64,000 bases of DNA from Bdellovibrio sp. NC01 (GCF_006874625.1 NZ_CP030034.1:2542001-2606000); one strand, 5' to 3'; shown: positions 8,315 to 17,050, counted from the stretch's first letter. Numbers and translations are program-made. Notes: generated from the sequence alone by a model not told the origin.

Positions 8315-8995
8315 ATGTTTAACGTACGCTACGTTTTGTTGAGCCCGCATCATACGAACGAACAATCGCGACGACTCTTAAATCAAACTTACGAATCATG
8401 GAAAAAGACCTTCAATCAAGTTCTAGGAAGCGCAGATGCTCACCTAGAACTTGATGACTTTTTTAGGTATGACATGATCGGAGTTCTGCTGCAGGGAGAT
8501 TCCATCATCGGTTCGCACTACTACAGTCTGTTCAATCTCGAATTAGACTGCTGCTTAGATCACCATTATATGGATGATATCTACCAAGAAACTCGAGACA
8601 AGCTTAAAGCCGCCGGCCACAAATCCATTTACTCACTTGAGTACACGAACATCGTGCCCGAGTGGCGCAAGCGAAGCATGGCCAATATAAGATGGGTCGA
8701 TGTTTTGATTGGCTGCGCACTGAAGTTCTTAGATGAATCCCCGGAAGACGGTATTATCGGAACCCCCCGTATCGACATCAAGATGGACGAAACAACTTCA
8801 CGCATGGGGGCCCTGACGATTCAACCACCCGTCAAAAAAATGAATTACGAATGCGCTGTGATTTATTGGCCGAAGCTGAGCGATCGCAAACTCTATAGTC
8901 CCGAGCTACAGCGGCTGGTCGATTCAATCTGGAGTAAGCACGAGGATTTCTTAATGCCAAAACCAGAAGCACAGCCAGTTAAAAAGATCGCTTAA
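8315..8995 (+). CDS. GNAT/FeeM-like putative acyltransferase
   Basis: I do not recognise a named family with confidence. The 226-residue product has features of the acyl-CoA N-acyltransferase fold: a beta-strand pair around GVLLQGDSIIGSHYYSLF, and a strand-helix unit EYTNIVPEWRKRSMANIRWVDVLIGCALKFL that resembles the GNAT beta4-alpha3 region. The start at 8315 has AAGGGG six bases upstream. No signal peptide is present. It is followed 50 bases later by a heme-oxygenase-like oxidase gene on the same strand, so the pair may act in one small-molecule pathway. That functional link is inference. Confidence 0.5.
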   Translation: MFNVRYVLLSPHHTNEQSRRLLNQTYESWKKTFNQVLGSADAHLELDDFFRYDMIGVLLQGDSIIGSHYYSLFNLELDCCLDHHYMDDIYQETRDKLKAAGHKSIYSLEYTNIVPEWRKRSMANIRWVDVLIGCALKFLDESPEDGIIGTPRIDIKMDETTSRMGALTIQPPVKKMNYECAVIYWPKLSDRKLYSPELQRLVDSIWSKHEDFLMPKPEAQPVKKIA

Positions 8996-9045
8996 TCTGT
9001 TTTTTAAAATTTAAATATTTTTGAATTCTTCTGAAAGGACGTTTT

Positions 9046-9693
9046 ATGGGAAAAATCTTAACGACCGATGCTATTCTTGCAGCTTTAGAAAAACCAAAAA
9101 AAGCCCTGCGCGAATCACCCTGGGAAGATAAAAACTTTTATGCCGAATGGGTTGCACAAACCGGTCACTTTGTCAGACATTCAACTCGTCTACTAGCACT
9201 CGCAGCCGCACGCTGCACACAAGAACAACAAGCATTTCACAATCGCTTCATTCCCCATGCGACCGAAGAAAAAGGTCACGAAAAATTAGCCTTTATGGAT
9301 TTAAAAAATCTAGGCTTTCAAGAAAAAGATTTTCCAGAAGCACCAGCCACGCAGTCCTTGTATCAACCGCAATATTATTGGATTGAATACAAAAACTCTT
9401 TGGCGTTCTTTGGTTATATTCTGTGCTTAGAGATTCTTGCGAAAGACGCTGGTCCGCATATCGAAGCAAAGACCACAAAAGCTTTCGGCCCGAAATGCAG
9501 CCACTTCATCCGTGTACACGTTGAAGAAGACGAAGGCCACGTGGAAGAAGCGATGAAAATGGTCACAAGCATCGAAGGCCCTGAAGAAAAAATCATTCTG
9601 GATAACCTGATCCAAAGCTGCGACAACTACACGAAAATGGTCGAATACTGTCGCGAAAGAGCAACATCTAAAAAATTAAGAGCTGCGGGCTAA
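9046..9693 (+). CDS. heme-oxygenase-like diiron oxidase (HDO/TenA-PqqC-like)
   Basis: A 215-residue all-helical protein. It carries a plausible set of ligands for an HDO-type diiron centre: E75 and H78 (EEKGH), E129 (CLEILA), then H158, D162 and H165 (HVEEDEGH). Characterised HDO enzymes (for example UndA, BesC, CADD) oxidise fatty acids, amino acids or side chains; the substrate here is unknown. The start has AAGGACG upstream and the gene ends just before a terminator. The preceding gene is an acyltransferase-like protein, which makes an acyl or amino-acyl substrate attractive. Confidence 0.75.
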   Translation: MGKILTTDAILAALEKPKKALRESPWEDKNFYAEWVAQTGHFVRHSTRLLALAAARCTQEQQAFHNRFIPHATEEKGHEKLAFMDLKNLGFQEKDFPEAPATQSLYQPQYYWIEYKNSLAFFGYILCLEILAKDAGPHIEAKTTKAFGPKCSHFIRVHVEEDEGHVEEAMKMVTSIEGPEEKIILDNLIQSCDNYTKMVEYCRERATSKKLRAAG

Positions 9694-9711
9694 TCGTAGA
9701 CTCTAAAAAAA

Positions 9712-9741
9712 CTAAAGGCAGCCGGTTGGGGCTGCCTTTAG
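9712..9741. terminator. bidirectional terminator
   Basis: CTAAAGGCAGCC / GGCTGCCTTTAG forms a twelve-base-pair stem with a six-base loop between two convergent genes. A-runs are on the left and a short AAAATC on the right. Confidence 0.8.
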
Positions 9742-9766
9742 CAAAATCTAAATTTAAAAATCAAAA

Positions 9767-10450
9767 TTAGTTCGCAAGCGGATTCGCTTCGATCACAACC
9801 ATGAATGCTTGGGCCGTCTTATTCACTGTAAGAGGGCTCAAAAGTTTTGCGCGGTATTTGTTTGAAAGCAATTCCGCAGACGCAAGCTCAGTCACAACGT
9901 GCTCTTTTGTTTCAGAGAAAATGTGACCTTCAACTTCACCCGTCAAAAGCTTGTTACTTTCTTCGAACAACTTACGAGTGATTTCACCATCATCGCGAGA
10001 GAACAAATTCCACCATTCAAGCGAGTAAAGCTCTTCAATCGAGTAAGAGCAGAAATCGTAATAACGAAGGTTACGGTAAACTTGGCGACTTTCACCATTG
10101 TAGATTTCGATGATGTCGTCATCTTTGATCAACGAGAAAAGGTCTGACTTCGGAGTCAAACCAAGCTTGCGCAAAGCTTTCCATGTAAATGACAAGTTGT
10201 CGCGCAGGCTTGAACCTTCAGAAAGTTGTTCTTGGCAAAGTTCAATATAGAATTTGATGCTACGGATGATTTCAACTTGCTTGTCGGCAGAAAGTTTTCC
10301 GAAGTGAGGAAGACCATCTTTATAAGGACGAACACGGAATCCAGAAGAGCTGCAGATCATCGACAACTTCATCGCATCACGTTTGAATTCCTCGTGAAGA
10401 AGTTGCATAGAAAGGACTGGATTAGTGATGTGCTTAATATCGAATTCCAC
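9767..10450 (-). CDS. uncharacterised soluble protein, paralog of the gene at 40735
   Basis: I do not recognise this family. The 227-residue cytoplasmic protein has no signal peptide. It aligns over its length with the product at 40735-41376: RVRPYKDGLPHF against VVRPYQSPALPYF, DDIIEIYNGESRQVYRNLRYYDFCSYSIEELY against GDVVEFYNHNHTQIFRTFNYFEYTSYTIEDIY, and DGEITRKLFE against DQDITQKIIE. The central part could be a PAS-like or ligand-binding fold, but that is a guess from the strand/helix rhythm. It starts at ATG 10450 and is followed by the shared terminator at 9712. Confidence 0.7.
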   Translation of the reverse strand: MEFDIKHITNPVLSMQLLHEEFKRDAMKLSMICSSSGFRVRPYKDGLPHFGKLSADKQVEIIRSIKFYIELCQEQLSEGSSLRDNLSFTWKALRKLGLTPKSDLFSLIKDDDIIEIYNGESRQVYRNLRYYDFCSYSIEELYSLEWWNLFSRDDGEITRKLFEESNKLLTGEVEGHIFSETKEHVVTELASAELLSNKYRAKLLSPLTVNKTAQAFMVVIEANPLAN

Positions 10451-10606
10451 TAGTTATGTTTCCTTAAATTTCCTAAAATTTTACTTTCGTTGCAGCATTA
10501 CAAGAATGCTCACTCATTTAATGTCGAACCTTTAGGATGCGAATGCAATCGCTTCTGGTTTCATTACAGGAATTTTAGGTTAGCAAACTAGGTGGTATTT
10601 AACACT

Positions 10607-10640
10607 TGAAAAATAGAAAGGGGCCGCATTGGCCCCTCTC
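10607..10640 (-). terminator. terminator of trxA
   Basis: Read on the minus strand, GGGGCC-AATGC-GGCCCC is followed by TTTCTATTTTTC. It lies 30 bases past the thioredoxin stop. Confidence 0.8.
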
Positions 10641-10671
10641 GATAGTTGCTGTGATGAATCTAAACTAAGAC

Positions 10672-10998
10672 TTATGTGTTCTTAGAAAGGAAATCAACGA
10701 TTGCGTCTTTTGGATGATTACCAACCAATTGACCTACTTCGCTGCCACCTTTGAAAAGCAACATTGCAGGAATACCGCGAATGCCGTACTTGCCTGGAGT
10801 TCCAGGATTCTCATCCACGTTTACTTTTACGATTTTAACTTTTCCACCCAACTCTTGAGCTACTTCTTCCAATTTTGGAGCCAAGGCACGGCAAGGGCCA
10901 CACCACTCTGCCCAAAAATCAACAAGTACTGGAGTTGAAGAATTCAAAACTTCTGCTTCAAAAGAACTATCTGTTACTGCTGTAGTCAATGTGCCCAT
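10672..10998 (-). CDS. trxA: thioredoxin
   Basis: A 108-residue thioredoxin, the standard length. The redox motif W32-C33-G-P-C36 and the cis-proline loop (RGIPAML) are present. The start at 10998 has GGAGG five bases upstream; the open frame extends to 11064 but without a ribosome site. It reduces disulfides in the cytoplasm. A good sigma-70-like promoter precedes it and it has its own terminator, so it is probably monocistronic. Confidence 0.95.
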   Translation of the reverse strand: MGTLTTAVTDSSFEAEVLNSSTPVLVDFWAEWCGPCRALAPKLEEVAQELGGKVKIVKVNVDENPGTPGKYGIRGIPAMLLFKGGSEVGQLVGNHPKDAIVDFLSKNT

Positions 10999-11034
10999 TA
11001 CGGCCTCCGTCTTCAAATACCTTATCACACTTAT

Positions 11035-11064
11035 TAAATATGAACACGCAAACCTTATAGTCAA
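11035..11064 (-). promoter_or_regulatory. putative sigma-70-type promoter of trxA
   Basis: On the minus strand TTGACT (11064-11059) is followed after 18 bases by TATTTA (11040-11035), placing the start site some 30 bases before the trxA ATG. Confidence 0.5.
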
Positions 11065-11107
11065 GCCTGCGAGGTATCAATCACTTTTTGACCCGAAGTA
11101 CGCATGA

Positions 11108-12133
11108 TTACTTCTTGAAAAGAGCCTTTGTAAATTGACGGCGCAACTCATCAAGTTCACTGATGTTTTTTGGGTCCCAGTCCTTCTCAAGCTCTTTTTG
11201 GCGACGGCGTGTCTCAACACGAGTTAAAGTACTTTTAGGAGAGATTTTCACATCAGCCGTCATGGCCGCGTATTTCTTCATCTTCTCAGCCAACTTTTCA
11301 TCGGCCTTTTTAAGATCCACAAGAGCTGCTTCTTGCTCTGGAGTTGCTTGATCGGAAGGCAATTCTGACGGCACTTCGACGCGTTCAACTTCAGGTTCAC
11401 CACCACCTAAAAGCTCACGCTCAAGCGATTTCAAATCAACATCCGGGAACGCTTGCTCTTCCGTGCTACCACCAAGGGAACTCTCGTCGCGATCGGCTTC
11501 CGTCATACGTTCGCCGAACTTAAAGCGCATGGATTCTTTTTGATTTTCAGTATTTAGATCGAACTCTTGAGAAGCCTGTTGAGCTTCCTCATCCGTATGC
11601 CCTTGCAGAGGAAAGGCCGCGCCACCACTCTTTGCTTCGCCTTCTGTCGTCCCTTTTACAAGGATCGCTTCAGCTTCAGTTTGGTGTTTACCGGAAACAC
11701 TTGTGACTCCGGTTTTCTGTGGGCTTTCAACATGCATCGCTTTATTCAAACGCTCCAGCAACACGGCTTCATCATGACCCAACAACTTTGCAAGGACTTG
11801 CAAAATTCTTAAAGGTGCAACCGGCGCTTCCAAAATCATGTCGACACGAATTTTGATTAAATCTTGCGGAGACGGTTTTAAGTTTGCTGGAAAAATCAGC
11901 ACCGCTTTACCACTCCAACGCGCCATCTCTTTCAAACGTTTGCCAACGCCTAAAGAGCTGACCTTACCCCCACGACCACTTCCAATAACCACATCGGGGT
12001 TGAAAGACAGCATTTGTTCAGCAACCGAGTATTCGCTGGATAAACCAATGACGTCAAAGCCCACTTTCTTCAAAGTCGACTCGACACTCATTAAGTCAGC
12101 ATAATCCTCGTACACCAAAAGAATCTTATTCAT
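11108..12133 (-). CDS. pseudo-receiver (CheY-like) protein with acidic linker
   Basis: The first about 115 residues have the alternating strand/helix pattern of a response-regulator receiver (MNKILLVYEDYADLMSVE, FNPDVVIGSGRGG). The usual phospho-acceptor aspartate after the third strand is replaced: the position reads PDVVIGSG rather than PDLVLLD. The rest, about residues 130-260, is low-complexity and acidic, and the tail is basic and helical (RVETRRRQKELEKDW). I start it at 12133 because the frame to 12214 adds an unrelated leader. It diverges from the LptF/LptG-type gene. Function is unknown; a phosphorylation-independent protein-interaction role is plausible. Confidence 0.65.
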   Translation of the reverse strand: MNKILLVYEDYADLMSVESTLKKVGFDVIGLSSEYSVAEQMLSFNPDVVIGSGRGGKVSSLGVGKRLKEMARWSGKAVLIFPANLKPSPQDLIKIRVDMILEAPVAPLRILQVLAKLLGHDEAVLLERLNKAMHVESPQKTGVTSVSGKHQTEAEAILVKGTTEGEAKSGGAAFPLQGHTDEEAQQASQEFDLNTENQKESMRFKFGERMTEADRDESSLGGSTEEQAFPDVDLKSLERELLGGGEPEVERVEVPSELPSDQATPEQEAALVDLKKADEKLAEKMKKYAAMTADVKISPKSTLTRVETRRRQKELEKDWDPKNISELDELRRQFTKALFKK

Positions 12134-12244
12134 ACCACTATTGTCAGATATGCGCAGCGCGAGGTCAATAAACCACTGACTGGACGATAGGCGCGATGAC
12201 TCTGTCTGATCCATTAGCTACAATACGCCAAGGAATGGAGAACC

Positions 12245-13351
12245 ATGTTCAGTATCTTTAATGGCCGAAAAGCTGCGCAGTACATTTTTTTCGAAATGCT
12301 TCCGAGTTTCATTCTTGGACTGATGGTCTTCATCTCAATCATCCTGATGTTTCAGGTATTACGACTGACAGAGTTCGCCCTTGTTCACGGCGTCTCGTTA
12401 AAAGTCATCGGCGAGATCGTCGGATATGTGATTATCTCTTTGCTCCCAGTGCTATTTCCGATGGCCCTGCTCTTTTCAGTCTTACTAACCTATGGCCGCT
12501 TAAGCCAAGATTCAGAAATCGTCGCGATGAAAGCGAGCGGCCTTGCAATGGGCACCTTGCTTTTGCCAGCGGTCGTTTTAGCGATCATGGTGGGAACTAT
12601 TTCCGCACAAACTTCTTTCGTGATTGCCCCTTGGGGGAACCGTCAGTTTGAAGTTTTATTTAGCCGCTTAGCAAATACCAAAGCCACAGCCGTCATCAAA
12701 GAGGGAACTTTCGCTGAAGGTTTCTTCGACATGGTCGTTTACGCCAACGAAGTAAATTCCAAAGAAGGTCGTCTTAAAAAAGTATTTATCTATGACGAAA
12801 AAAATGGCGATGTGCCGCTGACGATCATCGCGAAAGAAGGATCGGTCATGCCTGATCCAGAACGCCCAGGCCAAGAAGTGCTTTTGCGTTTAAACAATGG
12901 TGAAATCCACCGCCAAGCAAAGACACACACAAAAATCAGTTTCGATAGTTATGATGTGCATTTTGCTGAGCCCGATTACACAGAAGAAAAAGCAAAGTCG
13001 CCACAATCACTGACTTTGGAAGAAGTGCGTGAGCGCTTGAAAGAAGATATCAAAGATCCAGAACAAAAACGCATCATGGAAACAGAGCTACACAAGCGCT
13101 GGGCTATTTCTTTATTGTGTGTGGTGTTTGCATTGATCGGCGTGGGTCTTGGAACAACGACGAATCGTCGTGCAGCGAAGGCTGGCGGCATGATCATGTG
13201 TATTGGTTTAATTATCTTCTATTGGGTTCTGTACGTCGCTGCAGAAGGTGCGGCACGAAGCGGAGCCATTCCAGTACCTATCGCAATCTGGGCTCCGAAC
13301 ATCATTTTTGGTGCTTTAGCTTTTGAGTCTTTAAGAAGAAACTGGAATTAG
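12245..13351 (+). CDS. LptF/LptG family LPS export permease
   Basis: Inner-membrane half of the LptBFG transporter that extracts LPS from the inner membrane. The 368-residue product has the expected arrangement: membrane spans 1-3 in the first about 130 residues (including PVLFPMALLFSVLLTYGRLSQDSEIVAMKASG, the coupling region that contacts LptB), a periplasmic jellyroll (about 130-270) and three C-terminal spans. ATG 12245 is preceded by GGAG. Only one copy is in the window; its partner and LptB must be elsewhere. Confidence 0.9.
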   Translation: MFSIFNGRKAAQYIFFEMLPSFILGLMVFISIILMFQVLRLTEFALVHGVSLKVIGEIVGYVIISLLPVLFPMALLFSVLLTYGRLSQDSEIVAMKASGLAMGTLLLPAVVLAIMVGTISAQTSFVIAPWGNRQFEVLFSRLANTKATAVIKEGTFAEGFFDMVVYANEVNSKEGRLKKVFIYDEKNGDVPLTIIAKEGSVMPDPERPGQEVLLRLNNGEIHRQAKTHTKISFDSYDVHFAEPDYTEEKAKSPQSLTLEEVRERLKEDIKDPEQKRIMETELHKRWAISLLCVVFALIGVGLGTTTNRRAAKAGGMIMCIGLIIFYWVLYVAAEGAARSGAIPVPIAIWAPNIIFGALAFESLRRNWN

Positions 13352-13506
13352 GGAAGAGCTGAAAAATTAGAGCGATGCAGTAGCATCCTTACCACCACGG
13401 TCATCCTTGACCACATCGCCCCTCCCTTGAATCAAATGTTACGGGCATTTGCCCGCGACTTGCAAAAGAATTTTTTAGATCATTTCATTTTTTTGGCAGA
13501 GATTTT

Positions 13507-13523
13507 GGTGACTTACAGTCACC
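13507..13523 (-). terminator. weak hairpin after dprA
   Basis: GGTGAC-TTACA-GTCACC forms a six-base-pair stem just past the dprA stop. There is no clear T-run, so termination activity is uncertain. A second small hairpin (CGGGCATTTGCCCG) lies near 13442-13455. Confidence 0.35.
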
Positions 13524-13530
13524 ACTATCC

Positions 13531-14472
13531 CTAGTGGGGCAATCCATCCAATCCCCCAACCCCTACTGCGGCCACTTTTTCACTTATTAACTCAGAGTGA
13601 AAGAACATGGATAAATCTTGAGCATCGCGAACCATGGTGGCCCCTTCACTTAACAAATCCAAGCACCCGGCAAAGTGTGGATCTTGAGGGTGACCGGGGA
13701 CAACCCACACCGGTCGTCCCAATTGCACCGCTTGATTCGCCGTGATCAATGTTCCACTGCGCCTGCGTGCTTCCACCAGCAGCGTTGCCGCTCCCATCGC
13801 GGCGATCAGGCGATTGCGATGATGAAAAAGATGTTTGTGCATGGTTTGTTCGTGATCGTATTCACTTAAAAAACAGCCACCCGCTTCAAGCACCGGATCA
13901 ATCCACTGCGCGAGTGTGTTTGGATACATATCTTTTAAGCCGCTTGGCAGAATCACAACGGTGGGACAGCTTTTACGTAAAGCAATGCCATGGGCTTTTT
14001 GATCGACTCCCCGTGCGCCACCACTAACAATCAAAGCCTTTTCGACTTCACAAAAATCAGAAAGTTCTTTTTCCATCCAGCGCAGCGATTCAAAACTGGG
14101 ATCGCGACTGCCAACAACTGAAAGGCTTCTTTCTAAAAGCCACGCAGGCGAACCACGAAAGCTTAAGATCAACGGCGGATCTGCCATTAGATAGCAACTG
14201 CTGGGATAAATTTCGTCGCCGTAAACCGTAAACTGAATGCCTTCAAGTTTGCGCTGGATGAATTGTTCGGTCAGACGATCCAACATCGCGTGACTGTCTT
14301 CCAAGGTAAACATCATTTCGGGAATAAGCGTTTCCACCATCTGCATGATGTTGGCGACATTCAATGCTTTGGCTTTGGCAAGACGCAGATAAATCTGATG
14401 AACGCCGTCGCGGTGTTTTTTATAAAAGGGATGATTCTTAATTAAATGAGAAAATGCGTATAGGTCTGTCAT
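13531..14472 (-). CDS. dprA: DNA-processing protein DprA
   Basis: DprA binds incoming single-stranded DNA during transformation and loads RecA. The 313-residue protein has a short N-terminal helical region and the Rossmann-like DprA domain: SVVGSRDPS, IVSGGARGVDQKAH, VVILPSGLKDMYP, FHHRNRLIAAM and SGTLITANQAVQLGRPVWVVPG. The call is strong. The start is odd: ATG 14472 sits at the end of the T-run of the preceding gene's terminator and has no ribosome site. N-terminal residues still read as coding, so I keep this start. A split comEC lies 2.5 kb away. Confidence 0.93.
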   Translation of the reverse strand: MTDLYAFSHLIKNHPFYKKHRDGVHQIYLRLAKAKALNVANIMQMVETLIPEMMFTLEDSHAMLDRLTEQFIQRKLEGIQFTVYGDEIYPSSCYLMADPPLILSFRGSPAWLLERSLSVVGSRDPSFESLRWMEKELSDFCEVEKALIVSGGARGVDQKAHGIALRKSCPTVVILPSGLKDMYPNTLAQWIDPVLEAGGCFLSEYDHEQTMHKHLFHHRNRLIAAMGAATLLVEARRRSGTLITANQAVQLGRPVWVVPGHPQDPHFAGCLDLLSEGATMVRDAQDLSMFFHSELISEKVAAVGVGGLDGLPH

Positions 14473-14515
14473 AAAAACAAAAAGGCCTGCAAATTTGCAG
14501 GCCTTTCGTTTTTAT
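14473..14515 (-). terminator. terminator/attenuator abutting the dprA start
   Basis: A perfect 26-base palindrome at 14481-14506 (AAAGGCCTGC-AAATTT-GCAGGCCTTT) is followed on the minus strand by TTGTTTTT and then directly by the dprA ATG. It ends the LysM gene, and dprA must be reached by read-through or a promoter inside the hairpin. Confidence 0.85.
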
Positions 14516-14516
14516 C

Positions 14517-16172
14517 TTAAAGTTCTAAATCGGAATCGTCAGTTCCGCCGCTCGACGGTGCGCTTTGCACAGGTCCGCTGTCCAAACTCTCAAACTCTTT
14601 TTCTAAATCGTCGTTTGAGTTATTTGTTGATGGCGCGGGGCCAACATCTGCCGCAGGCGTATCCTGTACCGGCATGTTCTTGGCGCTCTTCACAACCTGG
14701 CCAACATAGTCACCTTTTAAGATGTCATCTGTTGAAGATGTGATGTACGCCGTCGCAAAGCCGTTGCTGACTTTAACGATCTTCGCCAAACCGATTTGAC
14801 GATCGTTGATGATCGCATCCGTTTGACGGTTGCGAACTGCTTCATCTGCAAAAATACCGAATGTTTGACCTTCTTGCAGACCCGAATTTGTCCCGGCATC
14901 CAAGAACACCAAAGAGTTTGATGCAAAGATCGAACGATTCGTACCCAACTGACCACCGATGATTCGCGCGCCAGGTCCAGATGCCAAAGAGCTTGGACGA
15001 GGATCGATCATTGGCAATTGACCCGGAATCAACAACGATCCGACTTCCACCGGCTGAATCGCTTTTTTCACGATAGCTCTGTAGATATTTTTTTGATCGT
15101 TCACTTTTTCAAGAACTTCGATCTGTCCTTGAACTTCGACCATCTGCGCTTGGCGTTTCTTACGAGTCGGATCGTCGATCATTGCCATGTTTTTTTCCAC
15201 GACAAAGTCTTTACCGCCACCTTGATCCAAACGCACATAGATGTAAACAAAGTCACCGGCTGATTTCAAATCCAGTTCCGTCGCCGTTACAACACCCACA
15301 CCTGCAATCGGGCCATCGTTCAGATAGTAACCCAGATACTCAAGGCCTGTGCTTGTCACCTTCGGTGGAACTTGCACTTCGACTTTTGGTTTTTCATCCA
15401 AGAAAATACCAAAACGTTTTGATGGCAAACTTCCAGGAAGTGTTTTTAAAACCGGCTCGCGCTTTTTCTTTTTCGCAGGAATCGTCACACCCGCTAATGA
15501 AGCATCGGTTTTGCTAGAATCAACCAATTGATCTTTTTCGCCAGAGCCTTCTGCTAACTCCACTGTTGGTGCATCTGACATGTCACCGGCGAAGAAACGA
15601 ATCGACATTTTCGGATCGATCTCATGCGGATTGCCAATAGCGCCATTATTGAATGACCAAATTTTTGGCCAGAAGTTTGGATCACCAAAGAACGTTGTCG
15701 AAATATCCCACAGAGTATTGCCCTTCTGAACTTGATAAGTTTCAGCAGCGCGTTTACCCGAAGCTTTTTCCCACGCCTCTGTTGAAGTGGGTTGTTCGTT
15801 ATACTTTTTGTAGATGCGATTGAACTTAGCCTCTTGAGCATAGTCAGGATCGTTACCCATTGGAGCCGCAGGCGTCGCAGGAACCGTTTGCTGTGGTTGA
15901 GCTAACTGCGTGTCTTGCGGTGCAGGCTCGGCAATATCAGAGTGCTGGATCGCCGGCGCAGAATCTGTTGAACCTGATTCAGGAATTTCTTTGAATTCTG
16001 GAACTGTGGGTTCAACGACCTCGTGTTCCTTTTTAGGTTCAAGCACGTCTAAAGGATCTGCATCCCAACTTGTTTCAGGTGGGGCTTCCTCTTGTGCATG
16101 AACCTTGTGAGCATTCACTAACAAGGCACAGAAAATCATCGTCAATAAAACTGAGAACTTCTTGTTCTTCAC
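14517..16172 (-). CDS. secreted LysM-domain protein
   Basis: A 551-residue exported protein. It has a signal peptide (about residues 1-26, ending VHAQ), a Pro/Glu-rich linker, one LysM domain (about 140-195: YQVQKGNTLWDISTTFFGDPNFWPKI) that should bind peptidoglycan, and a long C-terminal domain of unknown fold (SLASGPGARIIGG, DAGTNSGLQEGQTFGIF). The tail is acidic and Ser-rich. Position before dprA is common for LysM proteins in deltaproteobacterial-type genomes. The TPR gene lies 47 bases upstream on the same strand, with a hairpin between. It is probably periplasmic. Confidence 0.85.
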   Translation of the reverse strand: MKNKKFSVLLTMIFCALLVNAHKVHAQEEAPPETSWDADPLDVLEPKKEHEVVEPTVPEFKEIPESGSTDSAPAIQHSDIAEPAPQDTQLAQPQQTVPATPAAPMGNDPDYAQEAKFNRIYKKYNEQPTSTEAWEKASGKRAAETYQVQKGNTLWDISTTFFGDPNFWPKIWSFNNGAIGNPHEIDPKMSIRFFAGDMSDAPTVELAEGSGEKDQLVDSSKTDASLAGVTIPAKKKKREPVLKTLPGSLPSKRFGIFLDEKPKVEVQVPPKVTSTGLEYLGYYLNDGPIAGVGVVTATELDLKSAGDFVYIYVRLDQGGGKDFVVEKNMAMIDDPTRKKRQAQMVEVQGQIEVLEKVNDQKNIYRAIVKKAIQPVEVGSLLIPGQLPMIDPRPSSLASGPGARIIGGQLGTNRSIFASNSLVFLDAGTNSGLQEGQTFGIFADEAVRNRQTDAIINDRQIGLAKIVKVSNGFATAYITSSTDDILKGDYVGQVVKSAKNMPVQDTPAADVGPAPSTNNSNDDLEKEFESLDSGPVQSAPSSGGTDDSDLEL

Positions 16173-16190
16173 TGTTGTCTTCCTTGATCG

Positions 16191-16220
16191 TTGCTACTCC
16201 GACGAAGTCGGAGTGTAGAC
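16191..16220. repeat. dispersed hairpin, copy 1
   Basis: ACTCCGAC-GAA-GTCGGAGT forms an eight-base-pair stem with flanking TTGCT. The same element occurs at 52098-52131 with G-C pairs where this copy has A-T. It lies between the TPR and LysM genes and has no T-run. Confidence 0.75.
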
Positions 16221-16747
16221 TAGTTCAACATCTTTAATTCAGCGTTCGCTCTGAATGATTCAGGGCTGCCTGGATATTTTGCTCTAACTTCGACCAATGA
16301 ACGTTTTGCGAATTCACCCAAGTTCATTTTTTTGTACGTCATTGCTTTTGCAAATGTCGCGGCAGTGACTTTGTCACTCTTTGGATATTCTTTTTCAACG
16401 CGACCGAAATAACGAATCGCTTCTGGATAGTTGTTGTGATTCACAGCCAAGCGACCTGCAAGATACAAGGCGTTGTCGGCGTAAGAACTGCTTGGAAAGC
16501 GGCTGAGCAAGCTTTGCATGCGGCTCTTAAATGCAATTTCATCATCCGCTTCATAAGCGCTCACCATTTCAGCATACAGGTTCATATCACTTTCTTTCGA
16601 AATGTCTTTTCCAGTAAGCTCAACGAGTAGTTGCTGTTCTTTGATTTCTTTGTAAGATGCCTTGTGAGACGTGTTATTTGACTTGGCGTTTACGACCAAC
16701 GGTAGGCTTAAAAATACGGTTGCTGCGAAAAGTCTAAGTTGCTTCAT
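16220..16747 (-). CDS. exported TPR protein (YbgF/CpoB- or BamD-like)
   Basis: A 175-residue protein with a signal peptide (MKQLRLFAATVFLSLPLVVNA) followed by about three tetratricopeptide-like helical pairs (MQSLLSRFPSSSYADNALYLAGRLA, AIRYFGRVEKEYPKSDKV, AKRSLVEVRAKYPGSPE). The xFPxSxxAxxAxYxxG pattern is typical of the Tol-associated CpoB C-terminus and of BamD. Its partner cannot be told, but adjacency to the LysM gene suggests a periplasmic envelope role. The upstream region 16748-17050 holds its promoter. Confidence 0.75.
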   Translation of the reverse strand: MKQLRLFAATVFLSLPLVVNAKSNNTSHKASYKEIKEQQLLVELTGKDISKESDMNLYAEMVSAYEADDEIAFKSRMQSLLSRFPSSSYADNALYLAGRLAVNHNNYPEAIRYFGRVEKEYPKSDKVTAATFAKAMTYKKMNLGEFAKRSLVEVRAKYPGSPESFRANAELKMLN

Positions 16748-17050
16748 CTATCGACACCTCTTCTTATTTCCTAAGTATGACACGCTTCAAGAATTGCAAA
16801 CAAGCAGGACTTATCCACATAAAATGTTGAGTTATTGTAATGCTGGACCTTGGACCTGTTTATTTTCAAGGGTTTCAGCGAATTGCCACCTTTTTAGGCT
16901 GCATTTAAATACATGAAATTGCAAATGAATTTTTAAAATAAGCGGTGTTTTTAAGCTGCCAAATTTCAGATCTTAAAATCCGACCGCGGGAGACGCGCGG
17001 AGGCGAAGACAGATAATTTTAGAAATCCTGACTGAATCGAAATTTGCTAA
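16748..17050. other. intergenic region between TPR gene and comEC N-terminal gene
   Basis: This divergent region of about 300 bases has no credible gene. It contains one perfect DnaA-box consensus (TTATCCACA, 16811-16819), a small GC-rich palindrome (CCGCG...CGCGG near 16983) and AT-rich stretches that could carry promoters. There is no DnaA-box cluster, so it is not an origin on present evidence. Confidence 0.5.

Noticed and set aside
16811-16819. Single DnaA box, possible replication origin
   Set aside because: Only one consensus box is present and there is no box cluster, dnaA or AT-rich unwinding element beside it.
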